DNA from: an uncultured Campylobacter sp.
Lineage (GTDB): Bacteria > Campylobacterota > Campylobacteria > Campylobacterales > Campylobacteraceae
Length of the DNA: 15,780 nt
Assembly (NCBI GenBank): GCA_937965895.1
Contig: CALCKS010000273.1
Coordinates: forward strand, 1-15,780
Direction: 5' to 3'
Position numbers and translations under genes: made by a program. Position 1 is the first letter of the stretch. Every line of letters begins with the position of its first letter. The notes under the pieces are model-generated. The model had not been told where the DNA came from and did not search any database. It saw nothing but the letters and a program-made list of their open reading frames with translations. This document shows positions 13,063 through 15,780 of this stretch, one piece after another.

Positions 13063-15780
13063 CTAAATTTTAAAATTTTCTATCTCGTTAAAATTTAGAT
13101 ACCTATAAATTTGCGCCTCTTTGCCCGCAAGCTTTTGGGGTACGATATTCATGTATTCTGAGGCACTCGGCAGCCTACCTAACACGGCGCAAACTGCCGC
13201 TAGCTCGGCGCTACCAAGATACACGCGCGCGCCCATGCCCATGCGGTTATCGAAATTTCTCGTCGAAGTCGAAAACACGGTCGCGCCGTCGTTTACACGG
13301 GCTTGGTTACCCATACAAAGCGAGCAGCCGGGCACCTCCGTGCGAGCGCCTACCGCGCGAAAGATATCGTAGTAGCCCTCCTTTTCTAGCAGCGCCTGAT
13401 CCATCTTGGTAGGCGGCGCGATCCAAAGGCGAGTGGGCAGCGTGCCGAGCCCACGCAGAGCCTCGCCTAGCGCTCGGTAGTGACCGATATTGGTCATACA
13501 GCTACCCACAAATACTTCGTCGATCTTATGCGGGCGCGAGCTACTAGCCAAAATTTCGCTTAGAGTCGCGACGTCGTCGGGGTCGTTCGGGCAGGCTAGG
13601 ATGGGCTCGGTTATCTCATCTAAATTTATCTCGATCACCTCGGCGTAGCGCACGTTTTTGTCGGCTCGCAGCAACTCCGGCGCCGCTAGCCACTCGCGCA
13701 TTTTCGCCGCACGGCGCTCCAGGCTAGCCCTACTCTCATACCCCGCCTCTATCATAGCCTCGATGAGAGCGACGTTTGAGCGGACGTATTCGCAGACGCT
13801 CTGCTCGCTCAAATTTACCGCGCAGGCCGCCGCAGAGCGCTCGGCCGAGGCGTCGCTTAGCTCAAATGCCTGCTCAACTTTTAGATTTTCCAGCCCCTCG
13901 ATTTCTAAAATTTTACCCGCAAATACGTTTTTCTTGCCCTTCTTTTCGACCGTGAGTAGCCCGCGCTTGATAGCGTAGTAGGCGATCGCGTTTACCAGAT
14001 CGCGCAGCGTTACGCCCTTTTGCAGTCGCCCACTAAATCGCACGAGCACGGACTCCGGCATATTTAGCGGCATAGCCCCGGACACCGCCGCAAACGCCAC
14101 CAGTCCGCTACCCGCAGGGAAGCTCACGCCGATAGGAAACCGCGTATGAGAGTCTCCGCCAGTGCCCACGGTATCTGGCAGTACCATACGGTTTAGCCAC
14201 GAGTGTATGACGCCGTCGCCGGGCCTCAGACTCACTCCGCCGCGAGAACTCATAAATTTAGGCAGCGTCCTTTGCGTTTCAAGGTCGCTAGGCTTTGGAT
14301 AGGCCGCCGTGTGGCAAAAGCTCTGCAGCACAAAATCGGCTGAAAATCCGAGGCTTGCTAGCTCTTTGATCTCGTCGCGCGTCATCGGTCCGGTGGTATC
14401 CTGCGAGCCTACGGTGAGAGTCGCCGGTTCGCAGTACTGCCCTGCCCTAACCCCCCGCACGCCGCAGGCCTTGCCGACGATCTTTTGGGCTAGCGTGTAG
14501 CCCTCGCTCTCGTCCGTTTGCGGCTGCGCGGGCTTTGCAAATATATCCTCTGCGCCCAAATTTAGCGCCGCCCTAGCCTTGCCGCAAAGCGAGCGGCCGA
14601 TGATGAGCGGTATGCGTCCGCCCGCCCTGATCTCGTCAAATATCGTGTTTGGCGCAAGCGTAAAACGAGCGACGAGTTTGCCGCTAGGCTCGACGTTTGC
14701 GTCTAAATTTTCGTCGCCGTTTGTAAATTTACTGCCGTTTTCGCCGTAAATTTGAACTCCGTCAAATTTACCCTCGGCGCACAATTTTACCCGCCCGACG
14801 CGAAAAATCTCTCCCGCGTACGGATAGATATCGACGACGTCGCCCATTTCTAGCGCGCTCGCGTCAGCTACGATCGGTAGCGCGCCGCTATCCTCGGCGG
14901 TGTTGAAAAATATCGGCGCGATCGCCGTGCCTATCACGATGCCGCCCGTTTTTTTATTCGGCACGCCCTCTATCTCGCGCCCGAGGTGCCACTGGATCGA
15001 GTTTATGCCGCTCTTTCGGCTACTGCCCGTACCCACGACGTCGCCCGCGTAGACGACCTCGAGCCCGCTTTTTTTTAGCTCATTGATCGTTTCTAGGCTG
15101 CCTGGCTGACGCTTAACTAGCATCGCATTTGCGTGCAGCGGGATATCCGAGCGCGTGTAGGCCTCGCTGGCAGGGCTTAGATCGTCGGTATTGGTTTCGC
15201 CGGCGACCTTAAATACGACCGCTCTAATACGCCTAGGCAGGCTCTCGCGCGCACTAAACCACTCAGCCTCCGCCCACGAGCGCAGAACTTCTAGCGCAAA
15301 TTTATTGCTTTTTGCAAGCTCTGCCATGTCGTTAAAATAATCATGCACGAAAATCGTCTCTTTTAGCACGTTACAGGCAGCCTGCGCTACGGCCTCGTCG
15401 GCGTTTTTTAGGCTCTCAATCAGCACGATGACGCTGTATCCGCCAAGCATCGGCCGCAGCAAATTTACGGCGGCGATTTTATCAAGGCCGCTTATCTCAA
15501 GCCCGTGATTTATAATCTCGTTTAAAAACTCCGCCTTTACCTTCGCCGCGTCGTCTACGCCCGGATTTACGCGATTTGCGAGTAAATTTACGAGCCGCTT
15601 TACTATCTTTTGATTTTCATCTAGCCTTGCGGCGATAATCGCTTCGCCTTCGCCGCCAGGCTCCATCGCTGGCACGCGTCCTGAAAGTAAGCCTAGATAC
15701 TCCCTCTCGTGCGCGCTTTCAAGCCTTAAAAGCTCGCAGACTTTTTTGGTCTGCTCCTCGTTTAGCGGTAGCGGCGGCAC
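13063..15780 (-). CDS. acnB: Aconitate hydratase B / 2-methylisocitrate dehydratase (5'-partial at window edge)
   Basis: Fe-S enzyme of the TCA cycle interconverting citrate and isocitrate; apo-AcnB in studied bacteria also binds mRNA. The AcnB order is seen: N-terminal HEAT-like helices, swivel domain (GDVVGTGSSRKS), then domains with VGSQDTTGPMTRDE and GGDSHTRFPIG. The three [4Fe-4S] cysteines are present, in GSCMTNIGH (fragment residue 761) and CSLCMGNQ (819, 822), spaced as in E. coli AcnB. The first visible codon is GTG for an internal Val before PPLPLNEEQ; by comparison with E. coli about 15-20 residues, including the true start, lie beyond 15780. The visible 905 residues already exceed E. 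coli AcnB (865), partly through an extra segment of about 36 residues encoded near 14686-14795. A hairpin follows the stop. Confidence 0.96.
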   Translation of the reverse strand: MPPLPLNEEQTKKVCELLRLESAHEREYLGLLSGRVPAMEPGGEGEAIIAARLDENQKIVKRLVNLLANRVNPGVDDAAKVKAEFLNEIINHGLEISGLDKIAAVNLLRPMLGGYSVIVLIESLKNADEAVAQAACNVLKETIFVHDYFNDMAELAKSNKFALEVLRSWAEAEWFSARESLPRRIRAVVFKVAGETNTDDLSPASEAYTRSDIPLHANAMLVKRQPGSLETINELKKSGLEVVYAGDVVGTGSSRKSGINSIQWHLGREIEGVPNKKTGGIVIGTAIAPIFFNTAEDSGALPIVADASALEMGDVVDIYPYAGEIFRVGRVKLCAEGKFDGVQIYGENGSKFTNGDENLDANVEPSGKLVARFTLAPNTIFDEIRAGGRIPLIIGRSLCGKARAALNLGAEDIFAKPAQPQTDESEGYTLAQKIVGKACGVRGVRAGQYCEPATLTVGSQDTTGPMTRDEIKELASLGFSADFVLQSFCHTAAYPKPSDLETQRTLPKFMSSRGGVSLRPGDGVIHSWLNRMVLPDTVGTGGDSHTRFPIGVSFPAGSGLVAFAAVSGAMPLNMPESVLVRFSGRLQKGVTLRDLVNAIAYYAIKRGLLTVEKKGKKNVFAGKILEIEGLENLKVEQAFELSDASAERSAAACAVNLSEQSVCEYVRSNVALIEAMIEAGYESRASLERRAAKMREWLAAPELLRADKNVRYAEVIEINLDEITEPILACPNDPDDVATLSEILASSSRPHKIDEVFVGSCMTNIGHYRALGEALRGLGTLPTRLWIAPPTKMDQALLEKEGYYDIFRAVGARTEVPGCSLCMGNQARVNDGATVFSTSTRNFDNRMGMGARVYLGSAELAAVCAVLGRLPSASEYMNIVPQKLAGKEAQIYRYLNFNEIENFKI

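Noticed and set aside
13063..15780. acnB as a complete gene starting at 15780
   Set aside because: The first codon is GTG within a conserved Val-Pro-Pro-Leu-Pro-Leu stretch; AcnB needs more N-terminal residues, which lie outside the window.

Overview
The window looks like the chromosome of a Campylobacter from the higher-GC oral group (C. showae/C. rectus-like). Evidence: an fliL-acpS pair with a 4-base overlap next to a phosphomannomutase gene, a Campylobacter-style class III pilin leader, sigma70 sites with a good TATAAT but no clear -35, and a very large excess of the word AAATTT. The species is inference; no rRNA or tRNA gene is present to settle it.

Layout. 1-95: the end of a 34-bp-period repeat and a small hairpin. 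96-1427 (-): brnQ, branched-chain amino acid carrier, divergent from radA (1602-2942, +), which is followed by an 84-residue unknown gene (2989-3243, +). 3244-3589 is non-coding with one promoter candidate. 3590-4537 (+): membrane acyltransferase, convergent with a four-gene minus-strand operon running from 9076 down to 4588: manB (TTG start), manC, a GT4 glycosyltransferase and a small polyprenyl-phosphate sugar-phosphate transferase. 9145-9618 (-): ybaK-type Cys-tRNA(Pro) deacylase, divergent from fliL-acpS (9679-10562, +) across a palindromic -10 element. 10563-12090 is a decaying stretch: a C-terminal remnant of a DUF1963/YwqG-like gene and a type IV pilin-like pseudogene with a stop at the conserved Glu5 codon and two frameshifts. 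12091-12702 (-): TRIC/UPF0126 membrane protein. 13063-15780 (-): acnB, whose first codons lie beyond the right edge.

How the genes fit together. ManB and ManC turn mannose-6-phosphate into GDP-mannose; the sugar-phosphate transferase can prime a lipid-linked glycan and the GT4 enzyme can add a residue, most likely mannose. The acyltransferase beside them may decorate the product. This would be a compact surface-glycan module, though other glycosyltransferases would have to be encoded elsewhere. The remaining intact genes are housekeeping: recombination repair, flagellar motor, acyl carrier protein activation, translation quality control and the TCA cycle.

No mobile element, CRISPR array, RNA gene or defence system was seen. 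The most notable points are the amber codon at pilin Glu5, a roughly 36-residue insertion in AcnB encoded by AAATTT-rich DNA, the AAATTT excess itself, and the symmetric divergent promoter at 9647-9656.
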